From assembly GCA_039028935.1 (NCBI GenBank), contig JBCCHD010000012.1, positions 1-64,000 on the forward strand: a stretch of 64,000 nucleotides of DNA, written 5' to 3'. How positions within the stretch are numbered: the stretch's first letter is position 1; each line of letters opens with the position of its first letter. Position numbers and translations under genes: made by a program. The notes below the pieces were generated by a model. That model made no database searches, was not told the origin of the DNA, and saw only the letters and a list, made by a program, of their open reading frames with translations. Below are positions 27,748 through 36,729 of this stretch, one piece after another. The stretch is from Pseudomonadota bacterium (GTDB lineage Bacteria > Pseudomonadota > Gammaproteobacteria > Steroidobacterales > SZUA-146).

Positions 27748-29694
27748 TCAGCGATTCGGCGGATTATGCGTCTCAATAAAGCGCGATACGTGCTTCAGCA
27801 TCGCCAGTCGCGTATCGTTGTTTGATAGCCAATGGTCTTCGTCTCGTAGTTTGACCAGCTCAACGGGTTTTTCGTGTTTTTTGAGGGCCTTGTACAGCCG
27901 GGCACTCTGGTTGGGTAAGACCACCGAATCGTCATCACCGTGCACCAGCAACACCGGCGCGGGAAAGGTGGGCGCTGACGAAACCGGCGAACTCGCGACC
28001 TGTAATGCGTGGTTATGCGCTAAGTCACCCAAGCGTCGATGCCATTCACGAAGCGCCAAACTGTGTTCACCAAACTGACGCTCGATGTCAAACAGTAAGC
28101 GTGGCAAGTCTGTAACGCCTGCGATGGACACGACACAACGATAGCGCTCGGGAGACGCGGTAGCGGCGGTGAGCGCCAGAAATCCGCCCAAGGAGGTCCC
28201 CACAATACAGATCCGCGTCTCGTCGGCATGGCCCGCGGCGATCATGGCGTCGACACCATCGGCAATATCATGCTGCACAGCGCGCGCCCACTCCCCGTAG
28301 CCAGCTTGGCGAAAGTCTTTGCCGCGTCCGGACGAGCCGCGATAATTCGGTTGAAACACCACATAGCCTTTTCGAGCGAAATACTGCGCCATCCAGTCAA
28401 ACCGAACAAAATCGTAGAAGCCGTCCCCGCGGTGAGGCAAGACGATCATCGGCAGGTTTGATTTTCTATCCGTTTCGAGTGGCCACGTGACCACGGCTTC
28501 AATCGATAGGCCGTCGTGGGTCTTGAAGCGAACCACTTTGATGTCACCGATCAATTGGCGAGGAATGTCGGGATACTGCGACGCGATGACATCCAGCTCG
28601 CGCGTGCGTGTGTCGAGCAGTACGTAATCACCCGCCGCCTCATTGCCGCTAACGAGAAAAACCTGCTTGATCCCATCTTGGGACGCCGAAACCGGAACGA
28701 CCGTGCTTTGCGGATAGGCCAACTGAACAGATTGATGGAATTGTTGATAGTGAGTGTCGATAAACTGATAGCTGGGCAGTAAGCCGCTGAACTGGATGCC
28801 ATGGAGCTCTCGCCCCCGATCTTTAACTAGCAGTCGATCAATCTCGTCCCCTTTCGTATCAAACAACGGACCGTTGACCTCGCCATCGCTCAACGACAGC
28901 GCATACACTTCGTCACCTATTTCAGTATCGCGCGAAAAATAAAGTTGTGCGCCATCCGCCGATACGGCACCAAATGCCGCACTAGGCTGCTCCCCAACTT
29001 CTACATACACTTGCGACCAACCCGTGTCGCGCCGCACATGAAGGCTGTGTTCTTTGCGCTGCTCATCAAACTCTTCTTTAGCCAGAACACGGCCTTCCGC
29101 GTCGACGTACCAATCTATCGTGTGCTCGGTACCGCGCGCATGAATGGCCGCCGGCTGGCCATCCAACCCAGCTCGCAACAGATTAAAGCTTGGATTACGT
29201 TTACCGACATAAGCAGGAAAATACAGTTCACCTTTTGACGCGTTAACGCCTACGACGCGTCCTATGTCTGTTTGCGCGGGATACAGCTTTCGCCAATCTT
29301 TTAGCAGACTAATCTGCTCACCCGTTTGGATGTCCAAGACCGATAGCCCACTGTGTTCCCACTGATTGTATACGCGCGGTGAGCGAACCGTTTGGGATAG
29401 CGACACCACTACGTGCCGATTGGTCGCAAACAGCACATGGCGCGCTTTGGTTTTCCTGGCCTGAGCGCCACCGATGACGGACAAATCGGCGGTGCGCGCC
29501 ACAACCAAATAGTCCGCATCGCCGTCACGCCGAATATAGGCAATGTGGCGGCCATCGGGGGAGACGGAAACGGAGCGCGCATACGGTAGCTGGCCGTAGT
29601 GCGCGGGATCGGCATTCTCGGCGGCGACCCGCCCGTCAAGGCACAAGACGATCACCAACCAAACCGCAAAGAGCGAAGGGCGTTTACTTGTCAT
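27748..29694 (-). CDS. Exported S9-family serine peptidase, copy 2
   Basis: A protein of 648 residues with the same layout and many identical segments as its downstream neighbour (AHYGQLPYARSVSVSPDG near the start, HWLSNNDTRLAML near the end), so the two arose by tandem duplication. A signal peptide precedes AENADPAHYG. The catalytic Ser is in CIVGTSLGGFLAL near 502, the Asp in LVHGDDDSVV near 589 and the His in DEDHWLS near 621. Around the active Ser, copy 1 has SSYGGYSALAGGAF and copy 2 has TSLGGFLALTAATA, so substrate preference may have diverged. Confidence 0.92.
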   Translation of the reverse strand: MTSKRPSLFAVWLVIVLCLDGRVAAENADPAHYGQLPYARSVSVSPDGRHIAYIRRDGDADYLVVARTADLSVIGGAQARKTKARHVLFATNRHVVVSLSQTVRSPRVYNQWEHSGLSVLDIQTGEQISLLKDWRKLYPAQTDIGRVVGVNASKGELYFPAYVGKRNPSFNLLRAGLDGQPAAIHARGTEHTIDWYVDAEGRVLAKEEFDEQRKEHSLHVRRDTGWSQVYVEVGEQPSAAFGAVSADGAQLYFSRDTEIGDEVYALSLSDGEVNGPLFDTKGDEIDRLLVKDRGRELHGIQFSGLLPSYQFIDTHYQQFHQSVQLAYPQSTVVPVSASQDGIKQVFLVSGNEAAGDYVLLDTRTRELDVIASQYPDIPRQLIGDIKVVRFKTHDGLSIEAVVTWPLETDRKSNLPMIVLPHRGDGFYDFVRFDWMAQYFARKGYVVFQPNYRGSSGRGKDFRQAGYGEWARAVQHDIADGVDAMIAAGHADETRICIVGTSLGGFLALTAATASPERYRCVVSIAGVTDLPRLLFDIERQFGEHSLALREWHRRLGDLAHNHALQVASSPVSSAPTFPAPVLLVHGDDDSVVLPNQSARLYKALKKHEKPVELVKLRDEDHWLSNNDTRLAMLKHVSRFIETHNPPNR

Positions 29695-29830
29695 CCGCGT
29701 ACGCTTCGTAGCGAACTACTTTTACGACAATGTCTCATTCAAACCGCCAAACCGTGCAAATCGCTATCCGGCGCTGCGACTACCCGCATCGGACTTGCCC
29801 GTGGTGTCCTGTATACACCGATCGTCTAAC

Positions 29831-30757
29831 TCACCAATTGCTCGCGACAACGCCGGGTGCCGCGACGTCTTCACAGTGGCGCGCGTCGTCGCACCGATCA
29901 AGCGATCCGATAATGCGGGCGCCACGACTGCGATAATTCTCGACGTACAATGACTCGACAGGCTGCCCCTCATGAAAGGCGGGTAGGTACTGTCCTCGCT
30001 GCACCGCCTCCATGATCGCCGGCACACAATGACGTGGTCGATTGCGCTCCTTCGCAAGCTCAATGATATCGTGGACCCCGCCCTCTTGATCGATACGCAT
30101 GCCCAGCCACACCAACGAATCTCGGCCACACGATGTGGGCACGCGGCTCAATATCCAGGGTTTACCGAAATAGCCCAATACGGATTCCGAGGCATTACCC
30201 CGCACATACGACTGCGCGGAAATGTAGTCGTCGCCGTAAAATTTAACATTGTGATGATGATGAAGATAAAACGTCAAAATCGGATCGGTGTCGGTTTGTT
30301 TCACCTTGAATGAAAACTGGACGAAGGCACGAACAGCCTTACCGTCCACGCGCGCAGGGTCAAAGCGCGTAATTTTTAACGCGTTGTTGAGTACGCGATA
30401 ATATTGCTTACTGTCAAGATCCCAATCGCACAGCCAATCGGCAATGCGACCGCGGGTGGTCACAATCATGCCGCAGAGTACGGTTCGATCTTCCGTGTCC
30501 TTGCGACGCGGTTTGGCCACGCGCTCAACCAGCGCGTCAATCCCTCCTCGAATCCTGGCGGGCTCAAACCGCGACCCGGTCGACGCGCTGTCTTCCGCCG
30601 ACGTAGATACCGGTTCGGCGGAACTGGACGTTGATTCGGCCAGATCGGAGGTTGAGTCAGCGGCATGAGCAGGCCCAGCCATAGAGAGCATCAGCGTTAC
30701 GATAGGGGCAAAAAAACGAAGCGGGCGCCGTGGCGTAATCAAAGCGTGTAATGACAT
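29831..30757 (-). CDS. Secreted protein with two TonB-C-like repeats
   Basis: A protein of about 308 residues with a signal peptide ending in AGPAHA. A Ser/Thr-rich linker follows, then two segments that resemble the TonB C-terminal fold. The first runs TVLCGMIVTTRGRIADWLCD to DPARVDGKAVRAFVQFSF. The second runs SLVWLGMRIDQEGGVHDIIE to QYLPAFHEGQPVESLYVENY. Each has a strand, a helix and a closing G-x-x-V strand. There is no N-terminal TonB helix with the Pro-rich spacer, so it is not a TonB itself. Four paired cysteines suggest disulfides. The function is unknown. The start is ambiguous between ATGs at 30757 and 30796. Confidence 0.65.
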   Translation of the reverse strand: MSLHALITPRRPLRFFAPIVTLMLSMAGPAHAADSTSDLAESTSSSAEPVSTSAEDSASTGSRFEPARIRGGIDALVERVAKPRRKDTEDRTVLCGMIVTTRGRIADWLCDWDLDSKQYYRVLNNALKITRFDPARVDGKAVRAFVQFSFKVKQTDTDPILTFYLHHHHNVKFYGDDYISAQSYVRGNASESVLGYFGKPWILSRVPTSCGRDSLVWLGMRIDQEGGVHDIIELAKERNRPRHCVPAIMEAVQRGQYLPAFHEGQPVESLYVENYRSRGARIIGSLDRCDDARHCEDVAAPGVVASNW

Positions 30758-30953
30758 GTGACGCGTGTTCCTAATCCGTGGATTTTTCAACAGCATAGCA
30801 AATCAAAGGCTCGCTGTATTGCGGCAGCGCCCAGCGACAGGCTCTTCTGCTCTGCCTGGCCGGCGCCGGTGGTCACCGCCTGGCGGATCGAACACGGTCA
30901 CCCGTTTGGCCAACCCTACGGGGTTGACCCAGGGATTCTCGCCGTTGACGTAC

Positions 30954-30981
30954 ACAAAAGGCTCGCCCTAGCGGGCGAGCC
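30954..30981 (-). terminator. Intrinsic terminator of the channel gene
   Basis: The minus strand reads GGCTCGCCC, loop GCTA, GGGCGAGCC, then TTTT. This 9-pair G/C stem followed by T lies 27 bases after the stop of the mechanosensitive-type channel gene. Confidence 0.85.
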
Positions 30982-31007
30982 CTCGTGATCACGTCTTGAT
31001 CAATCGA

Positions 31008-32186
31008 TTATTTGCGCGTGATCTTTTCCGCCCAATTGTCGGCGATCTGTTTGGCAGCGTCTTTGCCGCCAAAACCAAACGCCAATGCGGATGCCAGCGC
31101 GACACCACCGATGGTGAAGCCAAACGCCATATTCACAATGTGGTCCGCCAGGCCCATGGCCTTTAAACCCATCGCTAACACAAGCCCAAGAATCGCGATA
31201 CGCGCCACATTGGCGATACCACCACTGCCCGCCGCGACGAGTTTTTCGTAAGCCAGACCACTTAGGAAGTTACCGATGATGAGAATGACACCACCAACCA
31301 ACAGACCCCCACCGAATTCAAGCACTTTCGAAAACACGGTGGAGATCACATCGATGCCTAATACGTTTACGGCCGCTGTGGCGGCGGCGGTCATAGCAAA
31401 AAACAGAATGGCGCCACCAATTAATCGAGTCAGGGTGAACGTTTCGCTAAACAGCCCCTGCGCTCCGAGCTTTTGCGGTAGCGCATCCACATTCGCGCCT
31501 TGAAGCAAGCCATTGAGCATGTAAATCACGAATCGGGTGACGAAATACGTCACGAGCAAAATAATACCCGCGCCCACGATATTGGGCACCGCTGCCATCA
31601 GTTTTTCGATCATTGACGACGCAGGATCGGAGATCGCCGGAATATTCAGCACACCCAGCGCCGACACGAGAATGGGCAGCAATATGCCACCAAATACAAA
31701 GGCGGAACCGAAGTTTGAGATTTTGAGATCGTGATTCCCGGTACGCAGTGCAATCTGTTCATCCGCCTTACCAAGCGCAATGCCGACCAGTTCCGAAACA
31801 ATCTTCGCGATCACCCACCCTGCGTAAGCAATCACACCCGCACCGATGATATTCGGCACGGCCGACAAGAACTCACTGACTAACGTCTGCAACGGCGCGA
31901 GCACGTCCGTCAACCCAAAGTGCTGCAGAACGGCCATGAGTACGAAAATGGTCAGCACCGCTTTGATGAGCGAGGCAATCGGCGAGGCGAGGTCGGTCAG
32001 CGAACCATCCGCGTTCGTGTGATGCAAAAAGCCCACCTGTTTAAGCATGCGGCTAAATATGCCAACGATAAATCGAACGATTATCAAACCGACAATGAGT
32101 ATCGCCAGACCGATGAGTGCGTGACCGAGCGTGCTCGATGCAATGGGACCCAAATAATTCGTGAGGTTATTAAGCAAATCGTTCAT
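31008..32186 (-). CDS. TM-helix mechanosensitive-type ion channel
   Basis: A membrane protein of 392 residues with repeated hydrophobic segments of the conserved-TM-helix type. Two copies of a VPNI(I/V)GAG motif occur (SAVPNIIGAGVIAYAGWVIA near 114 and MAAVPNIVGAGIILLVTYFV near 208). The C-terminus GGVALASALAFGFGGKDAAK matches the pore-like end of MscS relatives. It probably gates in the inner membrane under osmotic stress, as an MscS-related but cytoplasmic-domain-poor channel. It is a single gene with its own promoter region and terminator. A GGGGGA ribosome site precedes the ATG. Confidence 0.85.
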   Translation of the reverse strand: MNDLLNNLTNYLGPIASSTLGHALIGLAILIVGLIIVRFIVGIFSRMLKQVGFLHHTNADGSLTDLASPIASLIKAVLTIFVLMAVLQHFGLTDVLAPLQTLVSEFLSAVPNIIGAGVIAYAGWVIAKIVSELVGIALGKADEQIALRTGNHDLKISNFGSAFVFGGILLPILVSALGVLNIPAISDPASSMIEKLMAAVPNIVGAGIILLVTYFVTRFVIYMLNGLLQGANVDALPQKLGAQGLFSETFTLTRLIGGAILFFAMTAAATAAVNVLGIDVISTVFSKVLEFGGGLLVGGVILIIGNFLSGLAYEKLVAAGSGGIANVARIAILGLVLAMGLKAMGLADHIVNMAFGFTIGGVALASALAFGFGGKDAAKQIADNWAEKITRK

Positions 32187-32357
32187 GACATCCCCCTGTG
32201 TTGAAAACGACTGCCATGAAGCCTAGCAAGGGACTGTGTGATCAGACTGTTACAGAGTGTTGTTGATTGTTAACTTTCGTGATGGCTTGTCCACTAGATC
32301 CTACGGATAACAGCCCAAACGTGGCGACGGTTTGAGTTCGACGAGCGCGATCACGCG

Positions 32358-34265
32358 TCACCCGCTCATGTCATCCAGCCGCGCGGACTCGTGTTCAACC
32401 CGCTCATTCGCATCGAACCATTCCCATTCGAGGGTTTCGATACGCGATTTAAGCGCCGCGTGCTCTTTCAGCACTTGCGTTCGCTCATCACTACGCGCTG
32501 CGTCGGTATACAGCGATTCGTCCGCCAGCTGTGAATCTAAGGCGGTGAGAGCCACCTGTGATTGACTCAACTCACGCTCGATACGATTCACTGCATCCTG
32601 AAACGGCTTGAGGGCCCGCCGGCGTTCCGCCTGTTGTTGCCGTAGTGCTTTTTTATTTGGCGTAGCGGCCGGGGCACTCGATGATTCCACCTCCGTGTCG
32701 GCGGCCTGTTCACGCAGCCATTGCGGATAATCATCGAGGCTTTGGGTAAATCGCTCAACGCGACCATTGTCAACGATCAGCAATTCATCGCACACGCTGC
32801 GCAACAGGTGCCGATCGTGCGAAATCACGACCAGCGCGCCGGAATACTCGATTAACGCAATACTCAACGCTTGTCGCATGTCCAGATCAAGATGGTTGGT
32901 TGGTTCGTCGAGCAGCAGCAAGTTGGGCGCCTGCCGAATCATTAACGCCAACACAAGTCTTGCCTTCTCCCCACCTGAGAACGGCGCCACCGGCTCAAAA
33001 ATACGCTCACCGCTAAAACCAAATCGACCTAAAAAATCGCGATGCACTTGCTCCTTATCGAGCGGTGCGACACGCGCGAGATGATCGTACGGACTGTCTT
33101 GAGGTCTAAGCAGGTCAAGTTGGTGTTGAGCGAAGTACCCAATGTGTGTGTCTTTACTGAGTGTGCGCTCACCGTTTAGCATGGTTGCGCCATTTGCGAG
33201 CGCTTTCACTAACGTCGATTTACCGGCGCCGTTCACCCCTAACAAGCCAATACGTTCGCCAGCCGACAGATTGAGCGTGATATCGGTGAGCACGGGCACG
33301 TCGTCATAACCGGCCGATGCGTCGGTCAACCCGAGCAAATGATGGGGCTGCTTTTTAGGCTCGGGAAAATGAAAACGAAACGGTGAATCAACATGCGCCG
33401 GCGCAATCTTCTCCATGCGCTCCAACATTTTGAGTCGACTTTGCGCTTGGCGAGCTTTAGAGGCTTTATAACGAAAGCGATCCACATAGCGCTGAATATG
33501 CGCGATCTCTTTTTGCTGACGCTCAAACAACGCTTGTTGCTGCGCCAGATGCTCCGCTCGCTGGGCTTCAAACTGGCTGTAATTGCCTGTGTACAGTCGA
33601 ATGCTCTGATTTTCGATATGCGCAATGCGGGTGCAAATCTGATCCAGAAAATCGCGATCGTGGGACACCACCATGAGTATGCCCGGGTAGTGACTCAACC
33701 AGCGTTCGAGCCAAAGAATCGCCGGCAGGTCCAGGTGGTTCGTGGGTTCGTCGAGCAGCAAGATGTCCGAGCGGCACATTAATGCACGCGCCAAATTAAG
33801 GCGCATACGCCATCCACCCGAAAACGCACCCACCGACTGATTGAAGGTGTCCGATGCAAAACCAAGACCGTGTAACAGCCGGCTCGCGCGTGATTCGGCC
33901 GTATAGCCATCGATCGCATCCAGGCGTTCATGCAGCCTGTGCACGTCATCGCCCTGCTCTTCGGCCTTGACTAACGCGGCTTGCACCGCACGAAGTTCTG
34001 CATCGCCGTCCACCACGAACTGCACAGCGGATTCACTGCCGCTTGGACTCTCCTGCGCGACGTGCGCTATCACATCACGCGCATCGAGCCCCAGCGCACC
34101 GTCGTCCGCTTCCAGCTCGCCCAACAGCAACGAAAACAGTGACGACTTGCCGCACCCATTGGCGCCGATCACACCCAGTTTCTGTCCAGCATGGAGTTGA
34201 AACGTGGCGCGCTCGAACAATACTCGGCGACCCCGCCGCAGAGCGATGTTAGAAAGATTGATCAT
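32358..34265 (-). CDS. yheS: ABC-F family ATPase, YheS-like
   Basis: A soluble protein of 635 residues with two ABC ATPase domains and no membrane part. The first Walker A is GANGCGKSS near 36, the signature SGGWRMRL near 150, and Walker B LLLDEPTNHLDL. The second set is GVNGAGKST near 345, SGGEKARL near 428, and again LLLDEPTNHLDL. Between the domains lies the charged linker KIAHIQRYVDRFRYKASKAR, the P-site-tRNA interaction motif of ABC-F proteins that act on the ribosome. A coiled-coil tail with many Gln/Arg/Glu ends the protein. Length and linker fit YheS better than EttA or Uup. Confidence 0.9.
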   Translation of the reverse strand: MINLSNIALRRGRRVLFERATFQLHAGQKLGVIGANGCGKSSLFSLLLGELEADDGALGLDARDVIAHVAQESPSGSESAVQFVVDGDAELRAVQAALVKAEEQGDDVHRLHERLDAIDGYTAESRASRLLHGLGFASDTFNQSVGAFSGGWRMRLNLARALMCRSDILLLDEPTNHLDLPAILWLERWLSHYPGILMVVSHDRDFLDQICTRIAHIENQSIRLYTGNYSQFEAQRAEHLAQQQALFERQQKEIAHIQRYVDRFRYKASKARQAQSRLKMLERMEKIAPAHVDSPFRFHFPEPKKQPHHLLGLTDASAGYDDVPVLTDITLNLSAGERIGLLGVNGAGKSTLVKALANGATMLNGERTLSKDTHIGYFAQHQLDLLRPQDSPYDHLARVAPLDKEQVHRDFLGRFGFSGERIFEPVAPFSGGEKARLVLALMIRQAPNLLLLDEPTNHLDLDMRQALSIALIEYSGALVVISHDRHLLRSVCDELLIVDNGRVERFTQSLDDYPQWLREQAADTEVESSSAPAATPNKKALRQQQAERRRALKPFQDAVNRIERELSQSQVALTALDSQLADESLYTDAARSDERTQVLKEHAALKSRIETLEWEWFDANERVEHESARLDDMSG

Positions 34266-34362
34266 GTGGCGCCGATTATAGCGACAGATCGACGCCCGTT
34301 AGCGCGTCATTTCACGGGCGCGCCAAACGCGTTCTGACTGATCAGGTGCTCGATCGAGCAAC

Positions 34363-34533
34363 TCACTCGTTGGTGCACACACGCCGACCGAGTCGACCAC
34401 CCGTGGTCTTGACCACCGTGCATTTCTTTCCGTCGTTGGTTTCGGCCTTTGTCGCCGCCGTGTTTTCGGTGCTGGAGGTCGCGCAGCCGGTGAGGCTGAG
34501 CGCAGCAATAAGGATGACAGTTGCGAATTTCAT
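34363..34533 (-). CDS. Small lipoprotein, 56 residues
   Basis: A short gene that simple length cut-offs miss. It encodes MKFATVILIAALSLTGCATS, a clean lipoprotein signal with lipobox LTGC, followed by a Thr/Glu/Lys-rich linker and CTVVKTTGGRLGRRVCTNE. The two late cysteines could form a disulfide loop. An AGGGAG ribosome site stands upstream of the ATG. It lies 97 bases downstream of the ABC-F start on the same strand and would be transcribed toward it. Function unknown. Confidence 0.75.
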   Translation of the reverse strand: MKFATVILIAALSLTGCATSSTENTAATKAETNDGKKCTVVKTTGGRLGRRVCTNE

Positions 34534-34965
34534 GGCAGGGCTCCCTGTTGTTTTTGTCTCTTATTTATGACCAGGTCGACACGACAAGTTCCGATTAATT
34601 AGTAATTATTTCAGATAATTGTAGATATCCCATTTTTGTTGTTTACGCGCAACATTTTGTCTAAATTGAACCATTACCGCTCATCGATGACGAATTGTCG
34701 CCGTATTGGCAGACAGAGGCTTAGCCGGGTGCAATGCAAAAAACAGAAAAACCAGCCTCCTGCTTGGTCGTTCTCGCCGTCAATCAGGGGCATTGGCGTA
34801 CTGGCGACTGGTGATTGAGGACACGCACAACGCGACCGCACAACGCACCAACGAAGGGCGTAACCGCCTTGCATATGAAAAACGGGACAGGATAGCTGTG
34901 GTTCACCCTCGTGAAGCAACCAAGCGCAGTATTAATTGAGCGTGCTGTGCGCCTAGCCGGCGCTT
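34534..34965. other. Intergenic stretch, no recognisable gene
   Basis: About 430 bases lie between the small lipoprotein gene and the stop of the second HDOD gene. The part near 34560-34680 is A/T-rich and may hold the lipoprotein promoter. Open frames on both strands (for example 34706-34939 plus) show no family resemblance. Confidence 0.45.
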
Positions 34966-35853
34966 CTACCCTTTCAGGGCATTTTCCAGCGCGGCAATTT
35001 CGTTTTGCGACTCCTGCATGATAACCGGCAGCGTGTCGTTGGTGATGCCCAGTCGGGCGCACGATTCTAGTTCGCCGACATCCAGTTCACACGTTTCGTT
35101 TTTTTGCTCCGCGCGATTGGCCAATACCGTGGCTGCCACCACAACATCTTTGAGCGTAGCCTGCTCCGTGTGCACGTCCGAGTCGTGATTCCGCGTATCG
35201 ATCGCCAAACGCACCGACTCAGGGATCTTCCAGTTTTCAAGCACCGACACACCAATAGCGGTGTGCCATTCCTCCATGATGTGCTCGACCGCTTCATCGG
35301 AGGCGTAGATCTCGGGATAGGCCTCGACACGGGTCAGCACATAGAGCTTGCCAATATCGTGCACGAGACCGACAAACATTGCCTCGTCGGCTCTGACCTT
35401 CTCAGCCCGGCCGGCTAACGAATACGAGAGTGCCGCCAATTTGACGCTGCGATTCCACAACCTGGAAAGATGCGGCTTGAGTTCCTCGATCTGTCGGCCA
35501 TCCATTTGACTTTGCATCGCAAAGGACATTGCTGCAGTACGCACTTGATCATGACCCAACCGATTAATCGCCGTCTTGAGGTCGACAATTTCTCTGCCGG
35601 TAGTATTGACGGCCGCAGAGTTCGCCATCTTCAGCAATCGTGCGGCCAGAGCGGGTTCAGAACCCACCACTCGGGTAAGGGTATTCGGGGAACAATTCTC
35701 ATCGTCGAGCACATTACGAATACGCATCGCGACACTAGGAAAAGAGGGTATATCGATCGGTTCTCGTGCATTGAGCGCCGAGGCCAAATCCGACACAAAT
35801 CGGAAGTTGGCGTGTTCCAACGGCGTGCGCTCGTCGACTACAGGACTTTCCAT
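34966..35853 (-). CDS. HDOD-domain protein, second in the window
   Basis: A protein of about 295 residues with one HDOD domain: IDIPSFPSVAMRIRNVLDDE, then SEPALAARLLKMANSAAV, TAINRLGHDQVRTAAMSFA, and DEAMFVGLVHDIGKLYVLTR, where the HD pair is kept. It later has EEWHTAIGVSVLENWKIPES. Such proteins act as regulators; the retained HD dyad here could mean residual hydrolase activity, unlike the HDOD protein at 24663-25619. The ATG at 35853 has an AAGGA site and is preferred; ATGs at 35892 and 36066 are in the same frame. No partner gene is adjacent. Confidence 0.85.
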   Translation of the reverse strand: MESPVVDERTPLEHANFRFVSDLASALNAREPIDIPSFPSVAMRIRNVLDDENCSPNTLTRVVGSEPALAARLLKMANSAAVNTTGREIVDLKTAINRLGHDQVRTAAMSFAMQSQMDGRQIEELKPHLSRLWNRSVKLAALSYSLAGRAEKVRADEAMFVGLVHDIGKLYVLTRVEAYPEIYASDEAVEHIMEEWHTAIGVSVLENWKIPESVRLAIDTRNHDSDVHTEQATLKDVVVAATVLANRAEQKNETCELDVGELESCARLGITNDTLPVIMQESQNEIAALENALKG

Positions 35854-36054
35854 GGCGCTGAATCCTTTTCTGTGGCTAAACAGGCTAGCCATCGCATCGG
35901 GCCCGCCCAGTATTACAAAGACAGAACGTCCAACCGATTGAATGCATCGGTGGCTCCTAAGGATTAGCGGCAGCGAAACAAAGACCTTGAGACGCATTGA
36001 CCATAACGACGAGGGCCAGCCGACTGATCGACCGGCCCTGTGCGTGTGGTTGAG

Positions 36055-36089
36055 AAAAACCGGCACATGCCCGAGAGAGTCCGGTTTTT
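36055..36089 (-). terminator. Intrinsic terminator of the RND-DM13 operon
   Basis: AAAAACCGG and CCGGTTTTT form a 9-pair stem around a 17-base loop. It lies about 50 bases past the stop of the DM13 gene, with T-runs in both directions. On the minus strand it would end the RND operon; on the plus strand there is no upstream gene to stop. Confidence 0.75.
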
Positions 36090-36140
36090 ACGTAGGCACC
36101 TGGACGATGATAGCGCTCACGCTGCGCCGCGACAGGCTGT

Positions 36141-36713
36141 CTACCCAGCGGAGGTCAAGGCAGCGGGAGAAAAAAGCACGCCAAAGAGCTCACACCAGAT
36201 AACGACGCTGTTGTACTTGCCGATATCCGTGCCTGACGGCACGGGGTAATTTTGATTGCCCACATTGCCCTTGAGTTTACCCAGTTTGATATAGCCCCCG
36301 TCGGTGACGTCCGAGGCGCTTGTCGGCGCGCCATGCTCGGCTAGATAAACGACCAGTGCCGGACCATTGGTGGTGCGGAAATTCTCAAAACGCACCAAAT
36401 GGTCACCGCCTTCGAGTGCATACAACAGCGCGTCGCCGCTGCCTTTATGCACAGGGTCGGCATCAACAAACAGGCCTTTAGACAGCAAACGAGGGCCGCC
36501 CGCCGGCATGGCTTCATCGTTCATCTGATCGGGCGCGTTCGCCGCCTTGTCCATGATGTCGGGCATAATTTCTTGCTTCTGCTCATCGCTCATCGTAGCG
36601 ACCTTGGCAATGAAGGCTTCATCAATGACCTCATCAATAAAAAGCGGTGAGACAAAAAACCACCCTGCCGCGGCTACGACCGCGAGGCCGATTACAATCA
36701 AAAGCTTTTTCAT
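36141..36713 (-). CDS. DM13-domain membrane-anchored protein
   Basis: A protein of about 190 residues. One N-terminal membrane helix (LLIVIGLAVVAAAGWFFV) is followed by a short helical spacer and a DM13 domain from about 77 on: SKGLFVDADPVHKGSGDALL, RFENFRTTNGPALVVYLAEH, GYIKLGKLKGNVGNQNYPVP and YNSVVIWCELFGVLFS. DM13 is proposed as a redox-type domain with a conserved Cys, here the Cys of VIWC. The ATG at 36713 has a strong AGGAAAGGGG site; longer in-frame starts lie inside the RND gene. It is 16 bases downstream of the RND pump gene and so the third gene of that operon. Confidence 0.85.
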   Translation of the reverse strand: MKKLLIVIGLAVVAAAGWFFVSPLFIDEVIDEAFIAKVATMSDEQKQEIMPDIMDKAANAPDQMNDEAMPAGGPRLLSKGLFVDADPVHKGSGDALLYALEGGDHLVRFENFRTTNGPALVVYLAEHGAPTSASDVTDGGYIKLGKLKGNVGNQNYPVPSGTDIGKYNSVVIWCELFGVLFSPAALTSAG

Positions 36714-36729
36714 AGTGAATCCCCTTTCC

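Noticed and set aside
34347-34360. Perfect 14-base palindrome TGCTCGATCGAGCA after the small lipoprotein gene
   Set aside because: It has no loop and no T-run, so it is not a good terminator; too short to claim as an operator.
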